Below the pieces are notes generated by a model. That model was not told where the DNA came from. It made no database searches and saw nothing but the letters and a program-made list of their open reading frames with translations. Source: Chloroflexota bacterium (GTDB lineage: Bacteria > Chloroflexota > Anaerolineae > Thermoflexales > Thermoflexaceae). From it: DNA of 11,776 bases. Each line of letters opens with the position of its first letter. The stretch's first letter is position 1. Shown here piece after piece: positions 1-7,305 of the stretch. Where the stretch lies: the NCBI GenBank assembly GCA_030550075.1, contig JAUQQB010000050.1:1-11776 (forward strand), in the 5' to 3' direction. Made by a program: the position numbers and the translations under genes.

Positions 1-267
1 CAAAGTCCCCATGGGAAACGAACTGCGTAAGTCCTGGACTGTAATGACACAATTTCCCCCGCTTCTTCCACAAAGATCGGTCGGACTTGCTTGGTGGCAT
101 AGAACTTCCCATTCCATTCCCGAGCATATGCGAACTCTTTTCGGCATTCCAGCCTCCCCAATTTGGCTGGCATCCAGGGAGCTGTTCGAATCGCTTCCCT
201 CCAGCTCTGTCGCCCCACGATAACGCATTTGATCCCGGGCATGCCCTGAGAAACGAATCGGCTTCAT
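1..267 (-). pseudogene. Broken DUF4258-type gene, frameshifted and cut off at the left edge
   Basis: The ATG at 267 (reverse strand) opens with MKPIRFSGHARDQMRYRGATE, the His-Ala-Arg N-terminus typical of DUF4258 proteins. Protein-like sequence then moves to the frame that is also open from the ATG at 242, reading EAIRTAPWMPAKLGRLECRK and later ATKQVRPIFVEEAGEIV. Removing one base from the GGG run (197-199) joins the two halves in one frame. Both frames stay open to base 1, so no stop is in view. The family normally ends shortly after EIV with a beta strand of the VVTVY type; here the text becomes SLQSRTYAV and runs through the 21-35 repeat, which suggests that a mobile element replaced the C-terminus. 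DUF4258 proteins are small and of uncertain function, and are sometimes compared with RelE-like toxins. No clear Shine-Dalgarno site precedes 267. The family call is from recognition, not a search. Confidence 0.68.
21..35 (-). mobile_element. Possible insertion-element end, left copy
   Basis: AACTGCGTAAGTCCT lies here. Its reverse complement matches 11718-11732 at 14 of 15 positions. Sequences of the GGACTTACGCA type are, as I recall, found at the ends of insertion sequences or MITEs in cyanobacteria and related bacteria. The match lies where the DUF4258-type reading frame stops resembling its family. That suggests that the element begins near base 35 and extends left out of the window. No transposase is visible. 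Confidence 0.35.
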
Positions 268-421
268 GGTTTGTAAGCCATCTTGCTGAAAGGATGGGTA
301 ATCCGGATCACAGGGACGGATCGGCTCTCTCACTGCGCGCTCATAACTATAGTAGGCCACCTCTCTCATCCGGGAGGAGCTGGCGCCCATCCTTCCCCTG
401 GGATGCCTGCGAGGAATACCC

Positions 422-1978
422 TTACTGAATCCGCACCCGGATTCGGGATTCCAGGAGCGGAAGCCATGGCCAGCCGGCGGGAGAAATCCGGATCTCTGGT
501 GGTCGGGCCATGGGGAACGCTTGAAGCCGCTGGAGCGCGCCCTCCACCGACCGGCCCCGGAGCTCCTCCCGGATCCGCACAATCGACAGACGGGGGATCG
601 CTTTCCCCCGGGCCTGAACGGTCAGGCGGATGCGGGGCTGGCCCTCTTCATCGGTCTCCATCATGGCCTCCAGATCCTCGCATCCGGTAAAGACGAAGCC
701 TTCCGCAGTTAGCTCGTAACCCGGGGGCGCCTGCCGGGTGAGGGCAACCAGCGCCATGGCCCCGATATCGGTGCGTAACACCTTGTATCCCACCACCCGG
801 GCCCGCATCTCCGCCCGCAGGATCTCCGCCGGCTCCCCCACCAGGCGATCGTATCCTTCCAGCAATACCTCCACCCGAAGCGTCTGGGGCAACACGCAAT
901 CCTGGGGATCCAGGCCTGCCTGCATCTGCGCGTAACCTTGCTGGCGGAGCTGGGCGATCAGGGCCTCGCGCACCCGATCCCGATCCGCCGCCGTCACCAC
1001 CGGCACCGTCTCCAGCTTCCCGCCCGTTAATGGCTCGGGATTACTGACCCGCAGGGAGAAGGCGAGAGGGCCTTCCACCAGGTTAATCTGATTCGGTCCC
1101 ACGTTGCCAGCCGGCCCAGGCTCCAACGCCCGCACCTGAGCGATCGCCGTGGCTCCAAATCCGGCCGGAACGGTCACGGAGGGGCTGATTACAAAACGAG
1201 CCACGATATTGCCACTGGCCGCCCGGACGATAGTGCCGACGGGGACTTCTACCGCACGGGCGGTCTGATTCACCAGAACCACCTGACCCTCCGCATAGCC
1301 GGCCGGTTGCTCCTGCCGCCCCGTTGCCTGGGTCTCCGCCCGCCCTTCCACGATGACCGCTACCGGATATGCCGGGATCGCCCCGCGGGCGAGATCCCGG
1401 GCTGCCAGGCGAGGATCGGCGATCAGGTCCTCCTTCACCGCTACCGGTTGTCCCTGGGGATGGAGCGTGACCTCCGCCGAAGGGATAAGAAAGACCAGCA
1501 GGAAAAGCACCGAGAGAAGCCCCATGCCTCCGATCAGCAGGCTCAGTCCATAGGCCCATCGGGGAAGCGGCCGATGCCGAGCCTCCGCCCACGCCCGGAT
1601 CGCCGGGGTGATCCCCAGAGAGGACACGGGCTCCTCCAGTTCCTCGTGGATTGGCCATGGGGATCGCAGAGCCGCTTCCCGGTGGGCGAAAGCCGGGATC
1701 CCCAGCTCGCGAGCCACCTGATGTCCCTCTGTCGAAGATGTTGCCAGAGCGATTTCTTTCCCAATCCCCCCAGCCAGATGCTGAAGACGCCGCAGCAGCA
1801 CCGGGTTCAGCGCGGGGTGCCCCGCTGGGACCTCCAGGATCACTCGCGGAGCTGGAGAAATGGCGATCCGGAACCGCAGGGAAGCCCAGTCATCATCCGG
1901 CCAAACCGTAAGGACCTCAGGTGGAGTCTCCGCTCCTAAAGTCGCGCCCTGCGCCTCAGTTTCCTTCGTGGTCGTCAT
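422..1978 (-). CDS. Membrane-anchored Baseplate_J-like protein
   Basis: The product is 518 residues from the ATG at 1978. A TTG eight codons upstream is in frame, but GGAGAA sits 6 to 11 bases before the ATG. Residues 25-105 look like a small cytoplasmic alpha/beta domain. One membrane helix (about 142-165) follows, then a long exterior. Residues 230-320 carry the pattern seen in the Baseplate_J/gp47 family: a V-P-V-G-T-I-V strand, PAG, PGPAGNV and SNPEPLTGG. The rest (330-518) is a mixed alpha/beta tail with two cysteines (361, 433). Proteins of this architecture are common in Chloroflexota and are labelled baseplate J-like, but their role is unknown. No phage or contractile-injection gene lies nearby, so a phage tail role is unlikely; a cell-surface or envelope role is inference. 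It is the last intact gene of the row, 81 bases after the MBL hydrolase. Confidence 0.85.
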   Translation of the reverse strand: MTTTKETEAQGATLGAETPPEVLTVWPDDDWASLRFRIAISPAPRVILEVPAGHPALNPVLLRRLQHLAGGIGKEIALATSSTEGHQVARELGIPAFAHREAALRSPWPIHEELEEPVSSLGITPAIRAWAEARHRPLPRWAYGLSLLIGGMGLLSVLFLLVFLIPSAEVTLHPQGQPVAVKEDLIADPRLAARDLARGAIPAYPVAVIVEGRAETQATGRQEQPAGYAEGQVVLVNQTARAVEVPVGTIVRAASGNIVARFVISPSVTVPAGFGATAIAQVRALEPGPAGNVGPNQINLVEGPLAFSLRVSNPEPLTGGKLETVPVVTAADRDRVREALIAQLRQQGYAQMQAGLDPQDCVLPQTLRVEVLLEGYDRLVGEPAEILRAEMRARVVGYKVLRTDIGAMALVALTRQAPPGYELTAEGFVFTGCEDLEAMMETDEEGQPRIRLTVQARGKAIPRLSIVRIREELRGRSVEGALQRLQAFPMARPPEIRISPAGWPWLPLLESRIRVRIQ

Positions 1979-1984
1979 TGCCTT

Positions 1985-1990
1985 TTCTCC
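1985..1990 (-). promoter_or_regulatory. Shine-Dalgarno site that sets the Baseplate_J-like start
   Basis: On the minus strand GGAGAA lies 6 bases before the ATG at 1978. It falls inside the reading frame of the upstream TTG candidate at 2002, which has no comparable site. The ATG is therefore preferred. Confidence 0.6.
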
Positions 1991-2006
1991 CGAACGGGTC
2001 AAGAGA

Positions 2007-2034
2007 AGCGTAGCATGATTTCAGCTTCCGGCAA
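2007..2034 (-). promoter_or_regulatory. Weak promoter-like pair before the Baseplate_J-like gene
   Basis: On the minus strand TTGCCG (2034-2029) and TACGCT (2012-2007) are 16 bases apart, in the 81-base gap after the MBL hydrolase gene. Each matches the sigma-70 consensus only in part. It would allow separate transcription of the last gene. Chance resemblance is quite possible. Confidence 0.2.
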
Positions 2035-2059
2035 CCTCCCAGCCGCTCCCCATCTTTCA

Positions 2060-3628
2060 TCAAATTAGGATCGCTTGCCCCGGCTCTGGAATCCATACCT
2101 GGATATTCGTCCCTCCCAGGATCTCGCGCCATCGCTCCGGCCGCTCGGCGTGCACGGACACCAGCACGCGCGGCCGCACCGCCTGGACAAAGTCGGCTAA
2201 CTCCATCTCCCCCGCATGGCCGGAGGCATGCAAGGGCCGGGCGTGGGGATCATCCGGATCCCCTTCCATCCGCATGCGGAGATGCCGCACCCACTGCCGC
2301 AATCGCTCCAGATCCACTGCTTGTTCCTCATCGTAGGCTTTGCTGTTCGAATAAAGGTAAATGCCCCCCTTCAAGGAGGCTGGATCGATATCCAGCAGAT
2401 CGTTCATATCCAGCAGGCTGCAACAGAGAATATAAGCGCCCGGATCTTTCGAGATTTCCGAAGGCTCGACGATTCGGCTTCTCCACCGCTCCCGCAAATC
2501 CTGTTCCCAGGGATCCGGGCGGGCTTTCGGGTCGTTGTGCAGACGGATTCGTGAATCCCCATGGATCTCCTGGAAAGCCGATGAAACGCGGGCCATGGCT
2601 TCCAGGAGATAGGCATCCCGGGGTTGAATCACCAGACAGCGCTTGGTCTGGCGGGCGACCTCTAAGAACGTTTGGAAGCGCTCCAGGTTACGCGGCGCGA
2701 AATCAGCAATCACCAGCCGTCCCACAGCCTGACGGGTGAGATCCAGCGCGGTCTCAAATACCTGCTCCTCTGTGACCCGCGTGTTCTCCCCGAGGCGGGT
2801 TCCCTCGCAGAGGAGCACTGCGATCTCCAGTTGCGCCCAATCCGCCCGCAACACCTCGCTGGCCACCTGCTCCCGGCCATGAAAGCGCAGATCCCCCGTG
2901 TAAGCCACCCACCCCGCCTGAGTCTCCACGGCGAAGGCCACCGCTCCGGGGATGGAATGGTCAACGGGCCACCAGCGAACGCTCCGATCCCCCACGCGGC
3001 CTGGGAATGGCTCTGGAGGGGAACCATTCAGCTCTCTGCTCCGCCCAGGTGGATCCAGCCACCATGCCTGGAGCTCACGGGGAACGGAATCCGCCAGGAG
3101 ATAAAAGCGGCGCCCCTGATGGGGAGCGTTTTTCTCCACCTGCAGCGTCCGGCTCCCGGCGTCCCACACCCGTCTCGTCAGGTAGCACCATTCATGCGTG
3201 AACGAGGGAGCGCCGGTCACCTGCATCGCGCGGACTACTGCGGCGGTGATCGGGCTCGCCACCAGGGGAATGCCCGGATCTAGGAAGGCCACATCCCCCA
3301 GATGATCCAGATGAGCATGGGTGATCAGCACCGCGTCGATGGCGGATCCAAGATCCTGGTGCATGCCCCCTCCAGCGAAGCGCTCCCAAAGGCCGGGCAA
3401 AGCGAGGTCCTCGCGATAGAGACCGCGCAGGGGTGGGAGAAGACCTAGGGCCAGGAGATCCCAGAGGCCGCGGGTGGCGCGGGGCTTCAGGTATTCATTA
3501 AAAAAAGCCTTATAGCGGCCGAAGGGAGTGCCGAAATCCAGCCAGAGGCGGACGGAACCATCCTGGATCAGGATCTTGTTTCCGCCGATCTCGCCCGCGC
3601 CACCGAAAACAACCAGCTGGGGAGCCAT
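2060..3628 (-). CDS. MBL-fold beta-CASP hydrolase, RNase J-like
   Basis: The product is 522 residues from the ATG at 3628. An in-frame GTG at 3664 lacks the GGAGGG that precedes the ATG. The protein opens with a GGAGEIGGNKILI strand-turn as in RNase J. It has the zinc-binding HAHLDH motif (104-109), the VDHSIPG histidine (223), the TGD aspartate (246), CEGTR in the place of the beta-CASP motif A region, HASGHAG (467-473) and SVHAERPE with a histidine at 493. All expected metal ligands are therefore present. RNase J enzymes degrade or mature RNA in the cytoplasm. This one is likely a divergent nuclease or hydrolase of the same superfamily, and its substrate cannot be read from sequence. The stretch between the HAHLDH motif and the next histidine is about 114 residues, longer than I recall for RNase J1. 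It sits 48 bases after the GT-C-like gene. Confidence 0.85.
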   Translation of the reverse strand: MAPQLVVFGGAGEIGGNKILIQDGSVRLWLDFGTPFGRYKAFFNEYLKPRATRGLWDLLALGLLPPLRGLYREDLALPGLWERFAGGGMHQDLGSAIDAVLITHAHLDHLGDVAFLDPGIPLVASPITAAVVRAMQVTGAPSFTHEWCYLTRRVWDAGSRTLQVEKNAPHQGRRFYLLADSVPRELQAWWLDPPGRSRELNGSPPEPFPGRVGDRSVRWWPVDHSIPGAVAFAVETQAGWVAYTGDLRFHGREQVASEVLRADWAQLEIAVLLCEGTRLGENTRVTEEQVFETALDLTRQAVGRLVIADFAPRNLERFQTFLEVARQTKRCLVIQPRDAYLLEAMARVSSAFQEIHGDSRIRLHNDPKARPDPWEQDLRERWRSRIVEPSEISKDPGAYILCCSLLDMNDLLDIDPASLKGGIYLYSNSKAYDEEQAVDLERLRQWVRHLRMRMEGDPDDPHARPLHASGHAGEMELADFVQAVRPRVLVSVHAERPERWREILGGTNIQVWIPEPGQAILI

Positions 3629-3636
3629 CCACTCAT

Positions 3637-3642
3637 CCCTCC
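3637..3642 (-). promoter_or_regulatory. Shine-Dalgarno site that sets the MBL hydrolase start
   Basis: GGAGGG on the minus strand lies 8 bases before the ATG at 3628, a near-ideal match. It lies inside the GTG-initiated alternative at 3664, which has no such site. The shorter start is preferred. Confidence 0.65.
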
Positions 3643-3676
3643 GTTCACAATCTGCCGTTAACACGATGCTCTCGCA

Positions 3677-5230
3677 TTATGCTTCCCTGGGCATTTCATT
3701 TCCCACATGCTCCAACCGCGCAGCTTCCATATTCAAAGAAAGCTTCCGACCGTGTGGAAAGCAGCTTAACCTCAGGCTCGGAGAAGCCAAGCCCTTCGCT
3801 GGCATTTGATCCTCATCCCAGCGACTTCCCTTCGGAACCGTCCGCCGATACCACCGCCAGCCCGGCCATCCCAGCTCGAGGACGAAGCCTTCCGGGGGAT
3901 GTTCCCGGTAGCGAGCTTCAAGGGGCCCCGCCCATCCGGTCAAGCGCTCCGCCACCAGCATATACGAAACAAAGCGCTCTGGGCGGATCACCGCCATCTC
4001 GAAGATGGGATCCGGAGGGAGAACGAAAGGGCAGGCCGTGCCGGCCCGGGCGATCAAACGAAAGGCCTCCCGATCATCGGCCAGGACGGATGCGCAGGGC
4101 AGCCCGGCCAGATACGCAGCGATCCGCTGCTCCTCCCGGTCCTCCGGCAGAGGGCCCACCCGGAGCGCGTTCCACCAGCGGGTGGGCTCGCCGGACGCCA
4201 AGTTCGATCCATCCGCCACAACCTGCAAGAGAGCCAGGATCAGCAACGGCCATCCCCACCGACGGGGCATCCGAAACGGGATTCCAGCGAGGGCGAACAG
4301 GAACCGCAGGGATTGATCCAGAGTCCAAGGGACAATCCATCCCATGGACCACGCGCCGAGGGTGAGCATCGGAGGGATCAGATAACTCAACAGACGACCG
4401 GGCTGATAGCAGGCAATCAGCGCCCCCACCCCCAGATAGAGGGGGGCGGAGGTCAGGCGACGTATGCTTTCCCGGGCGATGGCGCTGGGGGCCATAAAGG
4501 CCTCCTCTGGCCGGAAGGCCGCCAGCAGGCTGGAGCCCGGATCGTATACAAAGCGCAGGGGGTCGCTCGTGAAGAGCCACGAGAGATACATCCAGCCTCC
4601 CACTGCAACCACAGAGGGAAAAAGGAGGACCAGAAGCATCGCCAGCTGGTGAGCCCGGGAGCGAGGGCGGACGAAGAGGGGAGTGCTGAGAGCGAAAGCC
4701 ATGGCGAAGAGGGGCGCATAAAAGTTGGCAAAGAACCCCAGGGCGATCAGCATCGCCGCGATAAATCCGGCATCGGTATGGCCATCCCGTGTGAAGCGGA
4801 GATACTGCATCCAGGCGGAGAAGAACAGCAGCAGGGCAAGTATGGTGCTGAAGCTCTGGGTGGCCAGGAAGAGGCTGCTGGGAGCGCTCATGATCGCGAT
4901 CAGCAGCCCGGCCCGCACTCCCGGATGGAGATCCAGGCGCTCCAAACGCCGCCACACCCCCCATGCCAGGGCCCCCGCACCGAGGGCAGAAAGGGCAACA
5001 GCCGCCTGGGGATCAGACCACGGCAATAGCAACAAAACAGGAAGCGGCGGATAAGCAAACCCGATCCACTCCAGACGTCCTCGATCTCGAACCAGCAGGG
5101 CCTTCTCAACCAGGTAAGCGTGGTCGTTGCTGAGGAAGCCCAGGCGCGTCGCCTCCAGCCCCAGCAACAAATACGGGAGGCTCAACATCCCTATCGCCAT
5201 TCCATGCCCCAGCGCTGTCCGTCCTCTCAT
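3677..5230 (-). CDS. Polytopic membrane protein, probable GT-C-type glycosyltransferase
   Basis: The product is 517 residues from the ATG at 5230; an in-frame GTG at 5269 is the longer alternative, and neither has a strong ribosome site. There are about ten hydrophobic segments between residues 10 and 345. The first exterior loop has SNDHAYLVEKAL (D36, H37) followed by YPPLP (60-64), the layout of GT-C enzymes such as the ArnT/PMT group, where an acidic residue in this loop is catalytic. Residues 350-465 form a soluble domain with a SVLADD segment, as in other large GT-C-like proteins. Such enzymes transfer sugars from polyprenyl-phosphate donors outside the membrane. Placed 76 bases after the glycosyltransferase gene, it may modify the polymer or be a further synthesis factor. 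The last 50 residues are polar and unlike the rest. The substrate is unknown, and a non-enzymatic membrane role is possible. Confidence 0.7.
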   Translation of the reverse strand: MRGRTALGHGMAIGMLSLPYLLLGLEATRLGFLSNDHAYLVEKALLVRDRGRLEWIGFAYPPLPVLLLLPWSDPQAAVALSALGAGALAWGVWRRLERLDLHPGVRAGLLIAIMSAPSSLFLATQSFSTILALLLFFSAWMQYLRFTRDGHTDAGFIAAMLIALGFFANFYAPLFAMAFALSTPLFVRPRSRAHQLAMLLVLLFPSVVAVGGWMYLSWLFTSDPLRFVYDPGSSLLAAFRPEEAFMAPSAIARESIRRLTSAPLYLGVGALIACYQPGRLLSYLIPPMLTLGAWSMGWIVPWTLDQSLRFLFALAGIPFRMPRRWGWPLLILALLQVVADGSNLASGEPTRWWNALRVGPLPEDREEQRIAAYLAGLPCASVLADDREAFRLIARAGTACPFVLPPDPIFEMAVIRPERFVSYMLVAERLTGWAGPLEARYREHPPEGFVLELGWPGWRWYRRTVPKGSRWDEDQMPAKGLASPSLRLSCFPHGRKLSLNMEAARLEHVGNEMPREA

Positions 5231-5306
5231 CGCCTGTCCCCGCTCAGAGATCCCGGTGGACCTCACCACGCAAGCGAGCTCAGCACCGTCTCCACGGCGC
5301 TTCCAG

Positions 5307-7157
5307 CTAAGATCGCCGCATCCAGCGACTGATGCCGTGAACAGTCTTCTCCCAGTAGAACGGCCGGGTGAACAGCTGCCAGAGGCCCTTATAGGCCGCG
5401 ATGCTGTGCAAAACCCAGTAGAGCGGGTTCAACAGGGCCCATGGGATCAGATCATCGTAATGGCGCTTGAACCCTGCCAGCATATTCAAATAGATCGCGA
5501 TGGCATTGCCAAATAAGAGATTAAACAAACTGATATAAAGAACAGGAGGTGGGAAAAGGGGATCGAAACCCTTGGTCCCCGTGAACACCCAGGTCCCGAA
5601 CATCCCCCACATCCACGGCGCGCTCAGGAAAGTCAGAGGCGTTCCCGCGATGAGAAGGAAAAAGCCGATGGCCCGGCGCAGGCCCACCCGACGCAGCAGA
5701 AGCACTGGGTTCCGGGAATGAACCAGAGCGGTCTGCATGTAGCCCTTAATCCAGCGGGAACGCTGGCGGATCCAGTTGCCAACGCGGGTGTTGGCCTCCT
5801 CGTAAGTCGTGCTATTGATCACCCCAACGGTGTAACCGGCGATGGCCGCGCGGACTCCCAGATCCGCATCCTCTGTAACATTGAACGGATCCCAGCCTCC
5901 CAGCTCACGCAGGCGGTCCGTTCGGAAATGATTGCTGGTGCCCCCGAGGGGAATGGGCAGGCGCAGTCGATACAGCCCGGCCAGCATGTAATCAAACCAG
6001 AAGGAATATTCCAGAGCGAACATGCGAGTCAGGAAATTCTCCCGGGCGTTGTAATAATTGAGCGCCGCCTGCACGCAGACCAGATCCGGCCCGCCTTTGC
6101 GAAAGGCAACCACCGCTTTCTTCAACTGATCCGGCTCCGGGCGATCCTCCGCATCATAGATTACCAGGAACTCTCCGGTGGCGAAGAACAGCCCCACGTT
6201 GCACGCTTTCGGCTTCGTCCGTGGGATCCCCGGGGGAATGAGGACAAAGAAAAAGTTCCCTGGGGGGCGGGCGGCTTTCGCCGCCTCCAGCGTCTCCTGA
6301 TCATCCTCCTCAATAAGCAGGAACACCTCCAGCTTCTCGGGCGGGTAATCCAGCCGCGCCAGGTTCTCGATCAGTAGACGAACGACCTCCGCCTCCCGAT
6401 AGAGGGGAACCAGCACCGTGTAGCGGGGAAGTTCGTCCTCCTGAAGAGCCGATACTTCCTCCGGAGAGATAGCTTCCGCCCGCTCGTAACGGGCCCCTAC
6501 CAGGGAGACGATGAACTTGAACAAGATCCCCGCCAGAAAAAAGATATTGATGGCGGCGTTCAGGGCGATCCCGGTCAAGCGGGGAGCCCAGAGGAGGCCG
6601 ATGAAGATCCCCAGCAGGACCGCGGACAGGATGACGAACTGGAGAGGCGTGAACACTGTATGAGCGGATTCCTCAGGTCGGCGGTAATAAAGGCCATAAG
6701 CGGCTTCTGCCAGGATATCGGAACGAAAGATACGCAGGAGGGCCTGTCGTATGTCCCATTCTGTGGTCGCCCGAAATCGGACCACGGGGGCTTTGAAGCG
6801 CCGTTCCGCCTCTGCCCGGAGAGCCTCATCCGGGCGACGCGCAGTGGCCACCTCCAACCCTTCCTCCGTGCATCGAAGGGGGATCATCCACACGTCCTGC
6901 ATCTCTGAGGCTGGATACCGCCGCGCCAACTCCGGATCCGGGGGCTCTTTCAGGAGATCGACAAAGGGACAACCCCATAGCTCGGCCAGCGCGTGATAGA
7001 GATCCAGGCGCCGGATCAGGCCTCTGGAGACCAGGATCTGGCCCAACCGCTCCCGGGTTCGCTGCTGAATTTCCAGCGCCCACTCCAGATCCTCAGGGCG
7101 CAGCAGCCCCCGGGCCACCAGATACTCCCCAATCCGGACCTTTTGTGCTTCTTGCAT
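5307..7157 (-). CDS. Processive family 2 glycosyltransferase with N-terminal MshEN domain
   Basis: The product is 616 residues from the ATG at 7157. Residues 8-31 and 37-60 are two 24-residue MshEN motifs with a 5-residue spacer (R-(L/I)-G, G and spaced leucines kept; final Gln present only in the first). This is the cyclic-di-GMP-binding pattern described for MshE-type domains. Two helices (about 170-192 and 195-222) lead to a cytoplasmic GT2 domain with VPLYREAE (250-257), DAED (335-338), TED (428-430) and QRSRW (465-469), the substrate and processive-synthase motifs. Further helices follow at about 495-515 and 537-562, and the protein ends soon after PFYWEKTVHG, with no PilZ domain. It probably polymerises a nucleotide sugar and threads the chain through the membrane, activated by cyclic-di-GMP. 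NfrB of E. coli has the same two domains in the opposite order. The polymer is unknown. An in-frame start at 7349 would overlap the BcsB-like gene and is not favoured. Confidence 0.88.
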   Translation of the reverse strand: MQEAQKVRIGEYLVARGLLRPEDLEWALEIQQRTRERLGQILVSRGLIRRLDLYHALAELWGCPFVDLLKEPPDPELARRYPASEMQDVWMIPLRCTEEGLEVATARRPDEALRAEAERRFKAPVVRFRATTEWDIRQALLRIFRSDILAEAAYGLYYRRPEESAHTVFTPLQFVILSAVLLGIFIGLLWAPRLTGIALNAAINIFFLAGILFKFIVSLVGARYERAEAISPEEVSALQEDELPRYTVLVPLYREAEVVRLLIENLARLDYPPEKLEVFLLIEEDDQETLEAAKAARPPGNFFFVLIPPGIPRTKPKACNVGLFFATGEFLVIYDAEDRPEPDQLKKAVVAFRKGGPDLVCVQAALNYYNARENFLTRMFALEYSFWFDYMLAGLYRLRLPIPLGGTSNHFRTDRLRELGGWDPFNVTEDADLGVRAAIAGYTVGVINSTTYEEANTRVGNWIRQRSRWIKGYMQTALVHSRNPVLLLRRVGLRRAIGFFLLIAGTPLTFLSAPWMWGMFGTWVFTGTKGFDPLFPPPVLYISLFNLLFGNAIAIYLNMLAGFKRHYDDLIPWALLNPLYWVLHSIAAYKGLWQLFTRPFYWEKTVHGISRWMRRS

Positions 7158-7162
7158 CCTTG

Positions 7163-7167
7163 TCCTT
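7163..7167 (-). promoter_or_regulatory. Shine-Dalgarno site that sets the glycosyltransferase start
   Basis: AAGGA on the minus strand lies 5 bases before the ATG at 7157. The MshEN domain begins seven residues after this ATG. The extra 64 residues of the longer reading are low-complexity and arise from the palindromic repeat region. Confidence 0.55.
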
Positions 7168-7227
7168 ATCCCAATCCCCAATTCATCGCTGGGCAAAGCA
7201 GGCCCTGGTGAGGGGGAAATTTTATAG

Positions 7228-7274
7228 TTTGGGGGTGGGGCGAGGCTACCAAAGGCGGCCCCGCCCCCCAAAAA
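7228..7274 (+). repeat. Palindromic intergenic repeat, copy A
   Basis: A G-rich arm (TTTGGGGGTGGGGC, 7228-7241) faces a C-rich arm (7258-7274) across a 16-base centre, so the strand can fold on itself with only small mismatches. The centre holds AGGC-TACCAAAGGCG. The same plan, with AGGC-ATCAAAGGCG in the centre, occurs on the other strand at 11563-11609. It resembles REP-like elements. It lies in the 148-base gap between the BcsB-like and glycosyltransferase genes. Confidence 0.5.
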
Positions 7275-7292
7275 GCCCCGGATAGAGGCTTT
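7272..7292 (-). terminator. Possible weak terminator or attenuator hairpin
   Basis: On the minus strand AAAGCCTC, a five-base loop and GGGGCTTT form an 8-base stem with one G-U pair, 13 bases after the BcsB-like stop codon, followed by only two further T. The short U-tract makes full termination doubtful. Partial attenuation or transcript processing between the two synthase genes fits as well. Downstream of it, TATAAA (7226-7221) could be a -10 element, but no clear -35 precedes it. Confidence 0.3.
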
Positions 7293-7305
7293 CGTAGAGC
7301 GATGT

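Noticed and set aside
340..358. ACTATAGT as a -10 element for the DUF4258-type remnant
   Set aside because: The octamer is palindromic and no acceptable -35 lies at the right distance on either strand.
87..428. Plus-strand open frame of 113 codons
   Set aside because: It is antisense to the DUF4258-type remnant, its composition is not protein-like and no ribosome site precedes it.
1307..1939. Plus-strand open frame of 210 codons
   Set aside because: It is the antisense shadow of the Baseplate_J-like gene, with no recognisable protein features.
3806..5029. Plus-strand open frame of 407 codons
   Set aside because: It is the antisense shadow of the GT-C-like gene; the translation is rich in Gly, Arg, Gln and Glu and lacks any domain pattern.
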